Shown here one piece after another: positions 8,984 through 16,804 of a stretch of DNA of 64,000 nt. The position numbers and the translations under genes were made by a program. Source of the DNA: Bacillus sp. CECT 9360. Lineage in GTDB: Bacteria; Bacillota; Bacilli; Bacillales; DSM-1321. Each line of letters begins with the position of its first letter. Positions within the stretch are counted from its first letter, which is position 1. The stretch lies in contig NZ_CAKKNA010000008.1 of assembly GCF_918741275.1 (NCBI RefSeq), positions 62,001 through 126,000 of the forward strand. The letters run 5' to 3'. Under the pieces are notes generated by a model. That model saw only the letters and a list, made by a program, of their open reading frames with translations, was not told the origin of the DNA and did no database searches.

Positions 8984-9123
8984 AATAAACACTCCTTATT
9001 GATTTATTAAATTCTATAAGCTCACTTAATTTCCTTTATTTGTTAGCCAGCAATGTTATTTTCTCAAAACAAACTCACCTTTTTCTGGTATAATTTAAAC
9101 TTATATAGAAAAAGGTGATGATA

Positions 9124-9936
9124 ATGAATTATATTATTGTGGATGTCGAGAGAAATAGCTTCAATTATGAAACGGACAAGCCCAGTGAGATAATTGAAAT
9201 TGGCGCCGTTAAATTAAACCAAGATGGCGAAATGATAGACTCTTTTTCCTCGTTTATTAAACCTTCCTGTGCCCTTTCACGTTTCACCATTAAACTTACG
9301 CAAATCAATGAAGATATGATCAAAGACGCCCCGACTTTTAAAGAATGTTATCGCGATTTTGTTACCTTTTTAGGGGAAGATTATATTTTTGTCTCTTGGG
9401 GCAAAGAAGATTACCGTTTTTTTGAGGTCGATTGCATTCGAAACGATACAGATATCTTTATTCCCGCTAGCTTTATGGATATCCAGGAAGTGCTTATGTA
9501 TGGTGTTCTCAAGACGTTCAATACACCAAGTCTTTCATCAGCACTTACGGCGTTAGAGATAGATGAAAACGCGAATTCCCACAGAGCACTTAGTGATGCT
9601 GAAAGTACGGCGAAAATTTTTATCGCATTAAACAATATGCTCGATATTCATTCGGTTCAAAAACCAAAGCGGGATGCTAAAGTACTTTATTTTATCGATG
9701 GGAATATCAATCGTTCTGGAAAAAAGAAATATGTGAAACTAATTAATTCTGTCATGAAAAAAACCGGAAATTTGCATCTTTCCTGGTTTGAATTTAAATC
9801 GCATCCTAAATGGGTCGAATTCAAAGACGATTTTCAAATCGACAGCGTACTTGAAAAAAATTATGAAAAACAGTTCGAGAAATACAAAACCAATATAATA
9901 AACAGCATTATACAAAAACAGGTGAAGTCCGTTTAA
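9124..9936 (+). CDS. DEDDh 3'-5' exonuclease family protein
   Basis: A 270-residue protein with an N-terminal RNase T/DnaQ-like exonuclease domain. Visible catalytic residues are Asp7 and Glu9 in IIVDVERN, plus the HRALSDAE motif (His and final Asp) near residue 155. Family members degrade single-stranded nucleic acid ends with two metal ions; the Bacillus relative KapD inhibits the KinA sporulation pathway but is shorter (about 205 residues). The extra basic C-terminal third (from about 180) is unassigned. ATG 9124 is preferred because GTG 9115 and ATG 9118 sit in the AAAGGTG ribosome site. Confidence 0.78.
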   Translation: MNYIIVDVERNSFNYETDKPSEIIEIGAVKLNQDGEMIDSFSSFIKPSCALSRFTIKLTQINEDMIKDAPTFKECYRDFVTFLGEDYIFVSWGKEDYRFFEVDCIRNDTDIFIPASFMDIQEVLMYGVLKTFNTPSLSSALTALEIDENANSHRALSDAESTAKIFIALNNMLDIHSVQKPKRDAKVLYFIDGNINRSGKKKYVKLINSVMKKTGNLHLSWFEFKSHPKWVEFKDDFQIDSVLEKNYEKQFEKYKTNIINSIIQKQVKSV

Positions 9937-9953
9937 TGACTTCACCTGTTTTT
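9914..9953. terminator. Convergent terminator overlapping the exonuclease stop codon
   Basis: A 16-bp stem (9914-9929 with 9938-9953) with A-run and T-run flanks. The stop codon of the exonuclease lies in the loop. It serves both that gene and the convergent DJ-1 gene. Confidence 0.85.
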
Positions 9954-9960
9954 GAGTGTA

Positions 9961-10485
9961 TTATTTTTGTTCGATAACCTTTATCAGCTCTCGTAAATAA
10001 TCTGGCAGATCCGGCGGCCGTCTGCTTGATACAAGATGACCATCCACAACAACCGGCTCATCAAACCAGGTCGCACCCGCATTTTCCATATCATCTTTTA
10101 TACCCGGTGTACTTGTCACCTTTTTCCCTTGTAATACTTTTGCTGATATTAAAACCCAGCCTGCATGGCAAATTTGCCCGATCGGCTTCTTGTTCTCTTC
10201 CATATGTTGCACAAGTGAGATAACCTCTGGGAAGCGTCTGATTTTATCAGGGGCCCAACCGCCCGGCACAAGAATAGCATCGTATTCTTCGGCATTTATA
10301 TCGCCATAAGCAACATCAGATTCGGCCGGTACCCCGTATTTTCCGATATACTTTTCTTTCGCTTTCTCACCGGCAAGGTGAACAACTGCCCCCTCTTCCT
10401 GCAATCGTAAAATGGGATACCAAAGCTCAAGGTCTTCAAAGTCATGGTGAACAAGACTGACAATCTTTTTTCCTTTTAAACGCAT
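9961..10485 (-). CDS. DJ-1/PfpI-family type 1 glutamine amidotransferase-like protein
   Basis: A 174-residue cytoplasmic protein of the PfpI/YraA/YhbO group, described as protein deglycases or stress-protective hydrolases. The nucleophile elbow is GQICHAGW with the reactive Cys near residue 104. A Glu/Asp in the N-terminal DFEDLELWYP segment matches the family's catalytic partner, and the LVPGGWAPD loop is typical. Good GGAGG before ATG. Single gene. Confidence 0.88.
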   Translation of the reverse strand: MRLKGKKIVSLVHHDFEDLELWYPILRLQEEGAVVHLAGEKAKEKYIGKYGVPAESDVAYGDINAEEYDAILVPGGWAPDKIRRFPEVISLVQHMEENKKPIGQICHAGWVLISAKVLQGKKVTSTPGIKDDMENAGATWFDEPVVVDGHLVSSRRPPDLPDYLRELIKVIEQK

Positions 10486-10664
10486 GTAAGTTCCTCCTTC
10501 TGTTAAGTTTCAACTCAGACTTTTCGTTATGTTTCTATTCTACATTATTTAGCACTTACTATTGTGACATGCAAGATTAATGCCCTGACAAAAAATCTAT
10601 CTTCGTAGTCTATTTCGAAATATGATACATTTAAAGAAGATACGTTTTGAAGGGGGCTTTTTTA

Positions 10665-11003
10665 ATGACTAACAAGGATCTGCCGGCAAAGACATGTACC
10701 ATTGACCGGCTCGTAACGATGGCGGAAGATGTTAATAAAGTAATCGAAGGCAAAAAAACCGCGACACGCCGAAATGGAAGATATGCTGATGTTGGCGAAG
10801 TCATGATATTAAAGGATAAAAAATACGTTGTAGACCGGGTCTACTCTCAATCTCTGGGCGAATTAACAGATGAACATGCAAGGCAGGAGGGTTATGACAC
10901 AGTAGAGGCATATAAACAATCTATATTGTCCTATCATCCGGGAATGCCTTGGCTTCCTCACATGAAGGTTTGGGTGCATGAGTTCAGCCCGGTTAACGGT
11001 TAA
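10665..11003 (+). CDS. ASCH/PUA-like domain protein
   Basis: A 112-residue small protein resembling ASCH-domain proteins, a fold related to PUA and thought to bind RNA or modified nucleosides. The matching section runs from VNKVIEGKKTATRRNGRY through VGEVMILKDKKYVVDRVYSQSLGEL to the Trp-rich C-terminus PWLPHMKVWVHEF. ATG 10665 is chosen because AAGGGGG sits just upstream; an earlier in-frame TTG at 10647 lies on that site. It is followed 12 bases later by a membrane protein gene, probably co-transcribed. Confidence 0.7.
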   Translation: MTNKDLPAKTCTIDRLVTMAEDVNKVIEGKKTATRRNGRYADVGEVMILKDKKYVVDRVYSQSLGELTDEHARQEGYDTVEAYKQSILSYHPGMPWLPHMKVWVHEFSPVNG

Positions 11004-11015
11004 CAGGCAGAAGAG

Positions 11016-11456
11016 ATGGATTATTTGTACCGCATCATCATATACATACATGTTCTCAGTGTGATCGCCTCAATTGGACCGTTTTTTATTTTATTGCCAG
11101 TTGTAAAAAAACTTAGGATGGCAACAGAAGCTGAAATGAATGCGTACCTGGAGACATTTCGGTTTGCCGTCCGATTTGCAAAGCATTCAGGTCATGTGCT
11201 GGTCGTTACAGGTATCTTGCTCGTTATCTCAGGTCCTTGGACTTGGAGTACTCCGTGGATTGTAACGACCCTAATTATCCTGTTTTGTTCATTGCTGTTT
11301 CTGGCTCGGGCGTTTTCGCCAACCCTCAGAAAGTTTCAAGAAGACGGCCAGAATAAAGAAGAGCTCGCTGCTAAACTAAATCGATCCATTTGGATTTACA
11401 TCGTCCTATTATTGGCTATGCTTTGGTTTATGGTGGTTAAACCGGCTTTATGGTAA
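11016..11456 (+). CDS. Four-helix membrane protein (DUF2269-like)
   Basis: A 146-residue protein with four predicted membrane helices: IYIHVLSVIASIGPFFILLPVV, VLVVTGILLVISG, IVTTLIILFCSLLFLARAF and SIWIYIVLLLAMLWFMVV. Conserved-looking His in the first helix and a His beside the second resemble DUF2269/CopD-like proteins, but the function is unknown. It is probably in an operon with the ASCH gene. A weak hairpin at 11463-11492 may terminate it. Confidence 0.65.
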   Translation: MDYLYRIIIYIHVLSVIASIGPFFILLPVVKKLRMATEAEMNAYLETFRFAVRFAKHSGHVLVVTGILLVISGPWTWSTPWIVTTLIILFCSLLFLARAFSPTLRKFQEDGQNKEELAAKLNRSIWIYIVLLLAMLWFMVVKPALW

Positions 11457-11550
11457 GAAAGTGCCTCAGCCTTATTCGATGAATGGCTGGGGTTCTTAAA
11501 TTCCAATCTACACAAAAAAAGAGAGAGCACTACTGCTCCCTCCATTTACA

Positions 11551-11991
11551 TTACTCAGCATCAAATACTTCTACTTTCTCCATGACATCACCGGTTTCCA
11601 TTGCTTTAGCTGTTTCAAGGCCTGAAGTGACCTGTCCAAACACAGTATGAACTCCATTAAGATGTGGTTGAGGCGCATGTACAATGAAAAACTGACTAGA
11701 GCCTGTATCTTTGCCGGCATGGGCCATTGATAAGCTGCCAGCTTCATGCTTATGAGGATTGCCCTCAGTTTCACATTTAATAGTCGTACCGCTGCCACCC
11801 GCTCCTGTTCCGGTTGGATCGCCACCTTGGCTTACAAATCCAGGGATAATCCGATGAAAAATAACACCATTATAAAATCCTGAATTCGCTAATTTTTCGA
11901 AGTTCGCTACTGTATTAGGAGCTTCGTTAGGGAAAAGGTCAAACTCGATTCTTTCTCCATTTTGCATAAGTATGTATCCTTTTTTGGCCAT
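11551..11991 (-). CDS. ppiB: Peptidyl-prolyl cis-trans isomerase B (cyclophilin)
   Basis: A 146-residue single-domain cytoplasmic cyclophilin that speeds proline isomerisation. The active-site signatures are [19 protein letters not shown] (Arg, Phe and Gln of the pocket), [23 protein letters not shown] and the [13 protein letters not shown] loop. It is near the size of B. subtilis PpiB. ATG 11991 is preferred: the ATG at 12000 is inside AAAAGGAGATG. The gene is monocistronic. Confidence 0.93.
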   Translation of the reverse strand: MAKKGYILMQNGERIEFDLFPNEAPNTVANFEKLANSGFYNGVIFHRIIPGFVSQGGDPTGTGAGGSGTTIKCETEGNPHKHEAGSLSMAHAGKDTGSSQFFIVHAPQPHLNGVHTVFGQVTSGLETAKAMETGDVMEKVEVFDAE

Positions 11992-12084
11992 GTAAAACAT
12001 CTCCTTTTATTTGATAAACAGACCTTATAATAACACAAAACTGTATCTAAGTAATAACTTTTGCATTCATATTAATAACTTGAT

Positions 12085-12245
12085 TCCAAAAGGTCTGCAT
12101 TCAGAACCCCGTTCCGATTCATTCGCAACTTCCGAAGAGGTTCAGAACTGACTTCTGAATCATTCGAAGCCTTCCGAAGAGTTCGGAGCCAGGTTCCGAA
12201 CAGATTTCGAACAGATTTCGAATGTACTTCTGAAACGTTCGCAAC
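12085..12245. repeat. Array of TTCNGAA/TTCGAA words at about 10-11-bp spacing
   Basis: Between ppiB and the MerR gene, the plus strand carries at least ten near-palindromic words such as TTCAGAA, TTCCGAA, TTCTGAA, TTCGGAG and TTTCGAA, most about 10-11 bp apart. One clear step is ATTTCGAACAG repeated in tandem near 12207-12225. The 87-codon minus-strand frame across it (12072-12335) reads as low-complexity SEV/RNLFGT/LRK stretches with no ribosome site, so I treat it as a by-product of the repeat. Confidence 0.6.
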
Positions 12246-12416
12246 CTCCTCTTTACTTATAATAAATGCCCTGATATCGTAAGGCCGCTTTACGAGCCTT
12301 TTTGATTCATTTAATGGACTTTCGTGTTTATTCAATTATTACCAAAGGTATTCAACTTTGCCCATCTAAAAAAAGCCTTGGAGACTGGCTCCAAAGCTTT
12401 TCATGAAATTCTCACA

Positions 12417-12824
12417 TTATTTTTTATGATTATCCGCATAGATGGCCATAGCGTCACGCATGAACCTCGCCAAGCCTTCACCAAATTTGTCGATGTTTTT
12501 CGTGAAGCGTTCATCATCCACGTACATTTGCCCCAATCCTTTGAAAGCATCGAGCGAGTAATTACCCATCTTGTTCAACAAGTCATACCACTCTTTAATT
12601 GCGGCCTGTGATTCTTGGGATTCAGGAGCGTCATTGCGAAGGGTCGCCAGTTTTCTATAAATTGCATTCATTTCCTGTGACATCGCTTCTTGTTCCGCTT
12701 TGGACATCTTCCCAATTTTGGCGTTCGAGCGGTCGACGGCTTCGTCTCCCCAACGTTCTCGCGCTTCTTGTTCATACGGATTATGGCTGAAGTCAAACCC
12801 TTCGAATTTTTCTTGATTTGTCAT
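12417..12824 (-). other. Possible internally initiated TipAS-only product
   Basis: Within the MerR/TipAS gene, GAAAGGAG lies seven bases before ATG 12824, giving a 135-residue product MTNQEKFEGFDF... that exactly matches the TipAS domain. In Streptomyces tipA the short form made from an internal start is the abundant drug-binding protein; that this happens here is inferred. Confidence 0.5.
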
Positions 12825-13157
12825 GATAATTTCTCCTTTCGAGTGTTGAATCGTCTTATCAATAGTCGTAATCATCTTTTCGAGCCGGTTGCGTTTTTCA
12901 AGCAACATTTGCCGGTGCAGCTCCATCGCCTCCTGTCGATTAAACGCGGGACTGCTGATGATTTCTTTTATTTTCTTTAAAGGGAAGCCAAGTTCTCTAA
13001 AAAATAAAATTTGCTGCAGCATTTCGAGATTTACATCTGAATAAAGCCGATATCCAGACTCAGTTGTCTCCTCAGGGGTTAATAACCCGATTTCATCATA
13101 ATGATGCAGTGTGCGCACACTAATGCCAACTAAATCCGCAACTTCTTTCACTTTCAA
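12417..13157 (-). CDS. MerR-family regulator with TipAS drug-sensing domain (Mta/TipA-like)
   Basis: A 246-residue transcription activator. Residues 1-70 are a MerR winged helix (VKEVADLVGISVRTLHHYDEIG), about 75-105 are the dimerisation coiled coil, and about 115-240 are a TipAS ligand-binding domain that covalently or tightly captures drugs in known members. The start is TTG 13157 or GTG 13151, after GGGGAGG. Such proteins usually activate their own promoter and a multidrug transporter; no transporter is adjacent here. An internal start with a strong ribosome site at 12824 could produce the sensor domain alone. Confidence 0.88.
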   Translation of the reverse strand: MKVKEVADLVGISVRTLHHYDEIGLLTPEETTESGYRLYSDVNLEMLQQILFFRELGFPLKKIKEIISSPAFNRQEAMELHRQMLLEKRNRLEKMITTIDKTIQHSKGEIIMTNQEKFEGFDFSHNPYEQEARERWGDEAVDRSNAKIGKMSKAEQEAMSQEMNAIYRKLATLRNDAPESQESQAAIKEWYDLLNKMGNYSLDAFKGLGQMYVDDERFTKNIDKFGEGLARFMRDAMAIYADNHKK

Positions 13158-13185
13158 AATTTACTCGCCTCCCCTTAATGATCAC

Positions 13186-13214
13186 TTTAAAGTATCACGT
13201 AACGTCAGAGTCAA
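13186..13214 (-). promoter_or_regulatory. Candidate promoter of the MerR/TipAS gene
   Basis: TTGACT (13209-13214) is followed by TTTAAA after 17 bases, or by TAAAGT after 19. A 19-base spacer is the hallmark of MerR-activated promoters. The dyad ACGTTACGT lies between the elements, where MerR proteins bind. Autoregulation is inferred. Confidence 0.45.
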
Positions 13215-13421
13215 TAAAAAAATATAATTTTTTTATAAAGCTTTTTACCATATAAAATCATATACTGGGCCTACTTAGCAACAGGGGAAATTCAATTACA
13301 ATTCCGATAACTTGCATTCCTTTTATTATAGAATTTAATTCCATGCTATTTTTTGATAAAATAAAATATAAGATAAAAGTTTCTCTATAGTGAATTGTAA
13401 GATAATCTGGAGGTTTGCGAC

Positions 13422-13976
13422 ATGGAATTTGGCCAGCGTTTGAAAAAAGTGCGTAAGGAAAAGAATTTAACTTTAGAGGAACTTTCAAAGCGGAGCAATG
13501 TGAGCAAATCGATGTTATCTCAGATTGAGCGAGAGGAAAAAAACCCCACTATTCAAATAGCCGCTCAAATAGCGGCAGGATTAGGTGTAACGCTGTCTCA
13601 ATTGTTGGGGGAACATAAGAAGCAAGAGGTTATCGTTATCCGGAAAAATCAAAGGCCATTTCAAAGAAACCAAGTATCAGGGTTTGAACGACATCTCCTG
13701 TCACCCTCGCTTTCTGGAAACGGAATCGAGTTTATTTTTCATGTTTTACCCCCACTAAAGGAGTCCGGGCCTCTTCCTTCTCAAAGACAAGGGATAGAGG
13801 AATACATATTTGTAGCACAAGGCAAACTGAAAATTGAGTTGGGCAGTGGTCAGGATGTCCATGTATTGAATGAAGGAGATTCAATATTCTTTGAAGCCGA
13901 CACCGAAAGTCGTTTTGTAAATTTGAGCGATTATGACTGTCATTACTACCTGATTATTGATTCATATAAAGTATAG
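13422..13976 (+). CDS. XRE-family regulator with C-terminal cupin
   Basis: A 184-residue two-domain transcription factor: residues 5-60 are a Cro/C1-type helix-turn-helix (LEELSKRSNVSKSMLSQIEREEKNPTI), and about 105-184 are a cupin (EEYIFVAQGKLKIELG, then LNEGDSIFFEADTESRFVN). This architecture is common in repressors sensing small metabolites. GGAGG precedes ATG. No gene immediately downstream on the same strand indicates a target. Confidence 0.88.
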   Translation: MEFGQRLKKVRKEKNLTLEELSKRSNVSKSMLSQIEREEKNPTIQIAAQIAAGLGVTLSQLLGEHKKQEVIVIRKNQRPFQRNQVSGFERHLLSPSLSGNGIEFIFHVLPPLKESGPLPSQRQGIEEYIFVAQGKLKIELGSGQDVHVLNEGDSIFFEADTESRFVNLSDYDCHYYLIIDSYKV

Positions 13977-14060
13977 ATCGGTTCCTGAGAGTTCAGAGAT
14001 AAATTAAAAACGCTCCATGTTTAATTCTTATCCGCTTTACTGTAATTGATAATTGGCTAC

Positions 14061-14486
14061 TCACAGCTTTCCCCTTCGTGCAGTCACGGAGTTCATAATA
14101 TAAAAGCTGATGACTAACACGAGTACTGCGCATGTGAATAAAAATGTATGGATCGGATTCTCATGATATACGATAATTAAACGGATCAAAGCTGTAATAC
14201 CAATATAAAGAAAGTAACGAATTGGAAAGTGATAATTCTCTTGAAAATATTTCACGATCATGGCAATGAATTCAAAATACAAGAAAAAAACAAGGATGCG
14301 TTCCAAATGCTCATAATGAACTTCGATTCCTTCATGGTTAAAAGCAAAATGAATGAAGTATCCAATTTCCTCACCAAGCAATATGCACAAAATAATTGCT
14401 TGTAGAATCAAGGCAGTATTAAGAGCATACTGAAGAATTACGGAAACTTGCACATTCAACGATTTCTTTTTATTTTTCAATCTCAT
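14061..14486 (-). CDS. PsiE family phosphate-starvation-inducible membrane protein
   Basis: A 141-residue protein with four membrane helices matching PsiE (helix 1 VILQYALNTALILQAIILCILLG, then LERILVFFLYFEFIAMIVKYF, YFLYIGITALIRLIIVYH and FTCAVLVLVISFYIM). The conserved stretch YFQENYHFPIRYFLYIGITALIRLI is diagnostic. The molecular role of PsiE is not known. A good GGAGG precedes ATG. The gene is monocistronic. Confidence 0.82.
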   Translation of the reverse strand: MRLKNKKKSLNVQVSVILQYALNTALILQAIILCILLGEEIGYFIHFAFNHEGIEVHYEHLERILVFFLYFEFIAMIVKYFQENYHFPIRYFLYIGITALIRLIIVYHENPIHTFLFTCAVLVLVISFYIMNSVTARRGKL

Positions 14487-14582
14487 AAAAATCCTCCAGA
14501 CTTCCGATTACCATCCCCTTTATCCTACCCAGATGACTAAGAAAATAAGAAGACCTGCTGAAAATTGTCATTTTTACATAAG

Positions 14583-14893
14583 AAAAGCGCAAGCGTCCTG
14601 CAAGTAAAGAAGAACGACTAAGACCGCCACATCGTTATGTCTTCGTCGTTCTGACCCACATCCTGTGGACCTCCGACAAGCATAAGGCGCACCTCGTAGG
14701 AGGGCCAAGTAAGGACCATCAGCTAAAATCCGTCACGTCCTGTGACGAACGCTGACGTCACCACATCCTGTGGAATCCGGAGAGGGGCAGGAAGAACACC
14801 TGCCTCTTATGACCTCGAGGCCGACTAAAACCGCCACGTCCTGTGGCGACGTCGGCACTAGCACGTCCTGTGCGTCGGGGCTGGGCTGCTTAC
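14583..14893. repeat. Structured intergenic repeat with CACRTCCTGTG mini-hairpins
   Basis: This GC-richer, gene-free 310-bp block contains at least five short hairpins sharing the core CAC(A/G)TCCTGTG, with differing compensating outer pairs: CCACATCCTGTGG (14656), CGTCACGTCCTGTGACG (14731), CCACATCCTGTGG (14761), CGCCACGTCCTGTGGCG (14832) and GCACGTCCTGTGC (14861). A further hairpin is AGGGGCAGG/CCTGCCTCT near 14782. It starts with GAAAAGCGCAAGCG, as in repeats I know from other Bacillus genomes. No frame is coding. Confidence 0.75.
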
Positions 14894-14938
14894 GCTAGAC
14901 ATCAATACATGTTGAAAATTATATAATTTCTTATCTTT

Positions 14939-15010
14939 TAAAGAAAACTCGCCGACTTGGCGAGCCTCAGGAGACGGAGTACTTATGCAGATAAGGAAGT
15001 ATGTACTATA
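14939..15010. repeat. Dispersed repeat copy beside the cold-shock gene (A)
   Basis: Starts AAAGAAAACTCGCCGACTTG, contains a small GC hairpin CTCGCC...GGCGAG, then AGACGGAGTACTTATGCAG and TATGTACTATAATAT. A diverged copy lies on the other side of the cold-shock gene at 15460-15545. Confidence 0.55.
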
Positions 15011-15024
15011 ATATCAGCCAAAAT

Positions 15025-15058
15025 AAAAACAGACCCGATATTCATCGGATCTGTTTTT
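15025..15058. terminator. Terminator of the cold-shock gene
   Basis: AAAAACAGA...TCTGTTTTT hairpin with internal CGAT/ATCG pairing, 15 bases past the stop of the cold-shock gene on the minus strand. Confidence 0.8.
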
Positions 15059-15072
15059 AAAACGAGTAGTAA

Positions 15073-15273
15073 TTATGCTTTTTGAACGTTAGAAGCTTGT
15101 GGTCCGCGTTGGCCTTGTTCTACTTCAAAAGTCACGTCCTGGCCTTCTTCAAGAGATTTGAATCCGTCGCCTTGAATAGCTGAGAAGTGTACGAATACAT
15201 CGTCTCCACCTTCACGTTCGATGAAGCCAAAACCTTTTTCTGCGTTGAACCATTTTACTTTACCTTGTTCCAT
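15073..15273 (-). CDS. Cold-shock protein (CspB/CspD type)
   Basis: A 66-residue OB-fold RNA chaperone that binds single-stranded RNA and DNA and prevents structure at low temperature. The RNA-binding motifs [16 protein letters not shown] (RNP1-like) and DVFVHFSAI (RNP2-like) are intact. The length and the ending GPQASNV match the family. It has a long AT-rich leader (15274-15370), as usual for csp genes, which may fold for temperature control. Which Bacillus paralogue it represents is unclear. Confidence 0.93.
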   Translation of the reverse strand: MEQGKVKWFNAEKGFGFIEREGGDDVFVHFSAIQGDGFKSLEEGQDVTFEVEQGQRGPQASNVQKA

Positions 15274-15459
15274 TTAAAATTGCCTCCCAGTGTGTAAACA
15301 CACAATGTATTACTATCCTTGCTCTAAGTGATATGAAGACGGTAAAAAGCATTTACTATCGTTTATCCCGAACAAAAATAATTCTTTCTTAGAATAACAG
15401 CTTTTCCTGCAAGAAGCAAGTAAAATAGGGACTCTGGCTTGTTACATTATTATTACAGT

Positions 15460-15545
15460 TAAAGAAAACACGTCGATTGACGAACCTTTTAAGACGGAGA
15501 TTAGACGAAGTTGCACTCATGCAGAAAGGAATGCTTATAATTTCT
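15460..15545. repeat. Dispersed repeat copy beside the cold-shock gene (B)
   Basis: Reads AAAGAAAACACGTCGATTGACG, then AAGACGGAGATTAGACG, CATGCAGAAAGGAATGC and TTATAATTT. It is a diverged relative of the block at 14939-15010 in the same orientation, with the same order of sub-motifs. Confidence 0.45.
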
Positions 15546-15553
15546 TTTCTACC

Positions 15554-15580
15554 AAAAAAAACTCTCCTTAAAAAGGAGAG
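15554..15580 (-). terminator. Terminator of ccdC
   Basis: CTCTCCTT/AAGGAGAG stem followed on the minus strand by eight T residues, 17 bases after the ccdC stop. Confidence 0.85.
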
Positions 15581-15596
15581 CAAGCTTGTCGGATGT

Positions 15597-16076
15597 TTAT
15601 ATGTGTTTGAAATTCACATCGCTACACTCGTTTTTTAGTTTACGGTATTTCAAAAGCATCGAGATGCGCCATGGAATGATCATTGCGAACGCGAGCAGGA
15701 AGAACATTCCGCTCAGCTCCCCTAAATCAATGGATGAGCTCAACATTAATTTCGCTGCAATACGAATGATTAACAAACCAATCAAAATAAAGGCAAAAGC
15801 CTTCGAACGCCTTAAATATATTTGATCATCACGTACTTCAAAATTAGAAGTTTTGATTAGAAAGATCGAGAATATTAGACCTACAGTTACTGCTTCAAGC
15901 AATTCCAACGGAGTTACCCGAAAAACTGGAAACAAAAACATCAACGCTCCCGTACTCATAAAAAGAGGTGGTAAAATGATTTTCTTTGTGCTGACTGGCC
16001 GTGCAGAGGCTTTCATCCTAATGATCAGCGCCATGATTGCCATTAATATCGCAAAAGCTGATGAAATATATACCAC
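15597..16076 (-). CDS. ccdC: CcdC-family membrane protein
   Basis: A 159-residue protein with four or five membrane helices, matching CcdC (YneJ) from the B. subtilis ccdA-ccdB-ccdC cluster. The family segment SARPVSTKKIILPPLFMSTG is clear, and FEVRDDQIYLRRSKAFAFILIGLL is the second conserved part. CcdC is reported not to be required for cytochrome c maturation, and its role is open. It starts with GTG 16076. It is third in order behind the CheY-like and ccdA genes on the same strand. Confidence 0.85.
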   Translation of the reverse strand: MVYISSAFAILMAIMALIIRMKASARPVSTKKIILPPLFMSTGALMFLFPVFRVTPLELLEAVTVGLIFSIFLIKTSNFEVRDDQIYLRRSKAFAFILIGLLIIRIAAKLMLSSSIDLGELSGMFFLLAFAMIIPWRISMLLKYRKLKNECSDVNFKHI

Positions 16077-16161
16077 CTATAACCATTCCTTAATCCATAA
16101 GGTAAATTTCTATCCCAATTATACCCTATCACAGTGCTAATAAAAAGATTTCTTAATCTTA

Positions 16162-16207
16162 CTATATAAGTTGAATTAATGCGTAATCTTTAGTTCAACT
16201 TATATAG
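16162..16207. repeat. 14-bp inverted repeat between ccdC and ccdB
   Basis: Perfect arms CTATATAAGTTGAA (16162-16175) and TTCAACTTATATAG (16194-16207) flank an 18-base loop. It is AT-rich with no T-run, so it is not a standard terminator. It may be a regulator site or an RNA processing hairpin. Confidence 0.5.
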
Positions 16208-16232
16208 CAAATACTTCTCAAAGAAAAGTAAA

Positions 16233-16255
16233 ACCGTTTAGCTATGCTAAACGGT
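16233..16255. terminator. Hairpin at the end of ccdB
   Basis: ACCGTTTAGC/GCTAAACGGT stem with a three-base loop, overlapping the last base of the ccdB stop codon. AAAAGTAAAA on the plus side gives a modest T-tract on the minus strand. Confidence 0.6.
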
Positions 16256-16614
16256 CAATCAAGTACTCTGTTTATCGCTTCTAAGACAGTGTTTTCGTCA
16301 AAAGGCTTTACGATAAAATCCTTTGCTCCCGCTTCAATGGCTTCCACTACCATTTTCTGCTGGCCCATCGCCGAGCACATAACCACCTTAGCATTGGGAA
16401 ACTCATGCTTAATCTCTCTTATCGCATCCAGCCCGTTCATGACCGGCATCGTGATATCCATCGTAACCAGATCTGGCTGTAATTTACGGAACTGCTCTAC
16501 CGCTTCTTTTCCATTTGTTGCTTCACCGACAATTTCATGCTCCGCATTTTGCAAAATTGAAGAAAGGGTGACTCTCATAAATTTTGCATCATCGACAATC
16601 AGTATTCTCGCCAT
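16255..16614 (-). CDS. ccdB: CheY-like single-domain response regulator (CcdB/YneI)
   Basis: A 119-residue receiver domain with no output domain. The acidic pocket VDDAKFMR, the phosphorylated Asp in LVTMDITMPVMNG, the Thr/Ser position in CSAMGQQ and the KPF Lys are all present. Its place between ccdA and ccdC identifies it as the ccdB (yneI) homologue, although its sequence is also close to chemotaxis CheY. The partner kinase and target are unknown. Confidence 0.85.
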   Translation of the reverse strand: MARILIVDDAKFMRVTLSSILQNAEHEIVGEATNGKEAVEQFRKLQPDLVTMDITMPVMNGLDAIREIKHEFPNAKVVMCSAMGQQKMVVEAIEAGAKDFIVKPFDENTVLEAINRVLD

Positions 16615-16804
16615 TTCCCAGTCCTCCTCGCACCAAACAATACTTAATTGAGAGATTTATCCTATAACTCTTTCAATTATTGTAAGAACGCTAGACGCAT
16701 TTTTAAATATATCGGACTTAAGTCGTGATATCAAACAAAAGCGTAAGACAAATTTCGTGCTAATTCGCCTTTTAGCTGAGAAACACTTGGGAATACTGAC
16801 ATGC

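Noticed and set aside
9124..9936. Naming the exonuclease gene kapD
   Set aside because: The protein is about 65 residues longer than B. subtilis KapD and the neighbours differ from the kapD locus, so only the family is given.
12072..12335. 87-codon minus-strand frame between ppiB and the MerR gene
   Set aside because: It is produced by the TTCNGAA repeat words read as codons; there is no ribosome site.
13258..13488. 76-codon minus-strand frame
   Set aside because: It overlaps the promoter and start of the XRE-cupin gene antisense, without a ribosome site.
14583..14893. Considered as a CRISPR array because of regular short repeats
   Set aside because: The repeats are only 11-17 bp, irregularly spaced and self-palindromic, without spacers of constant length or cas genes.
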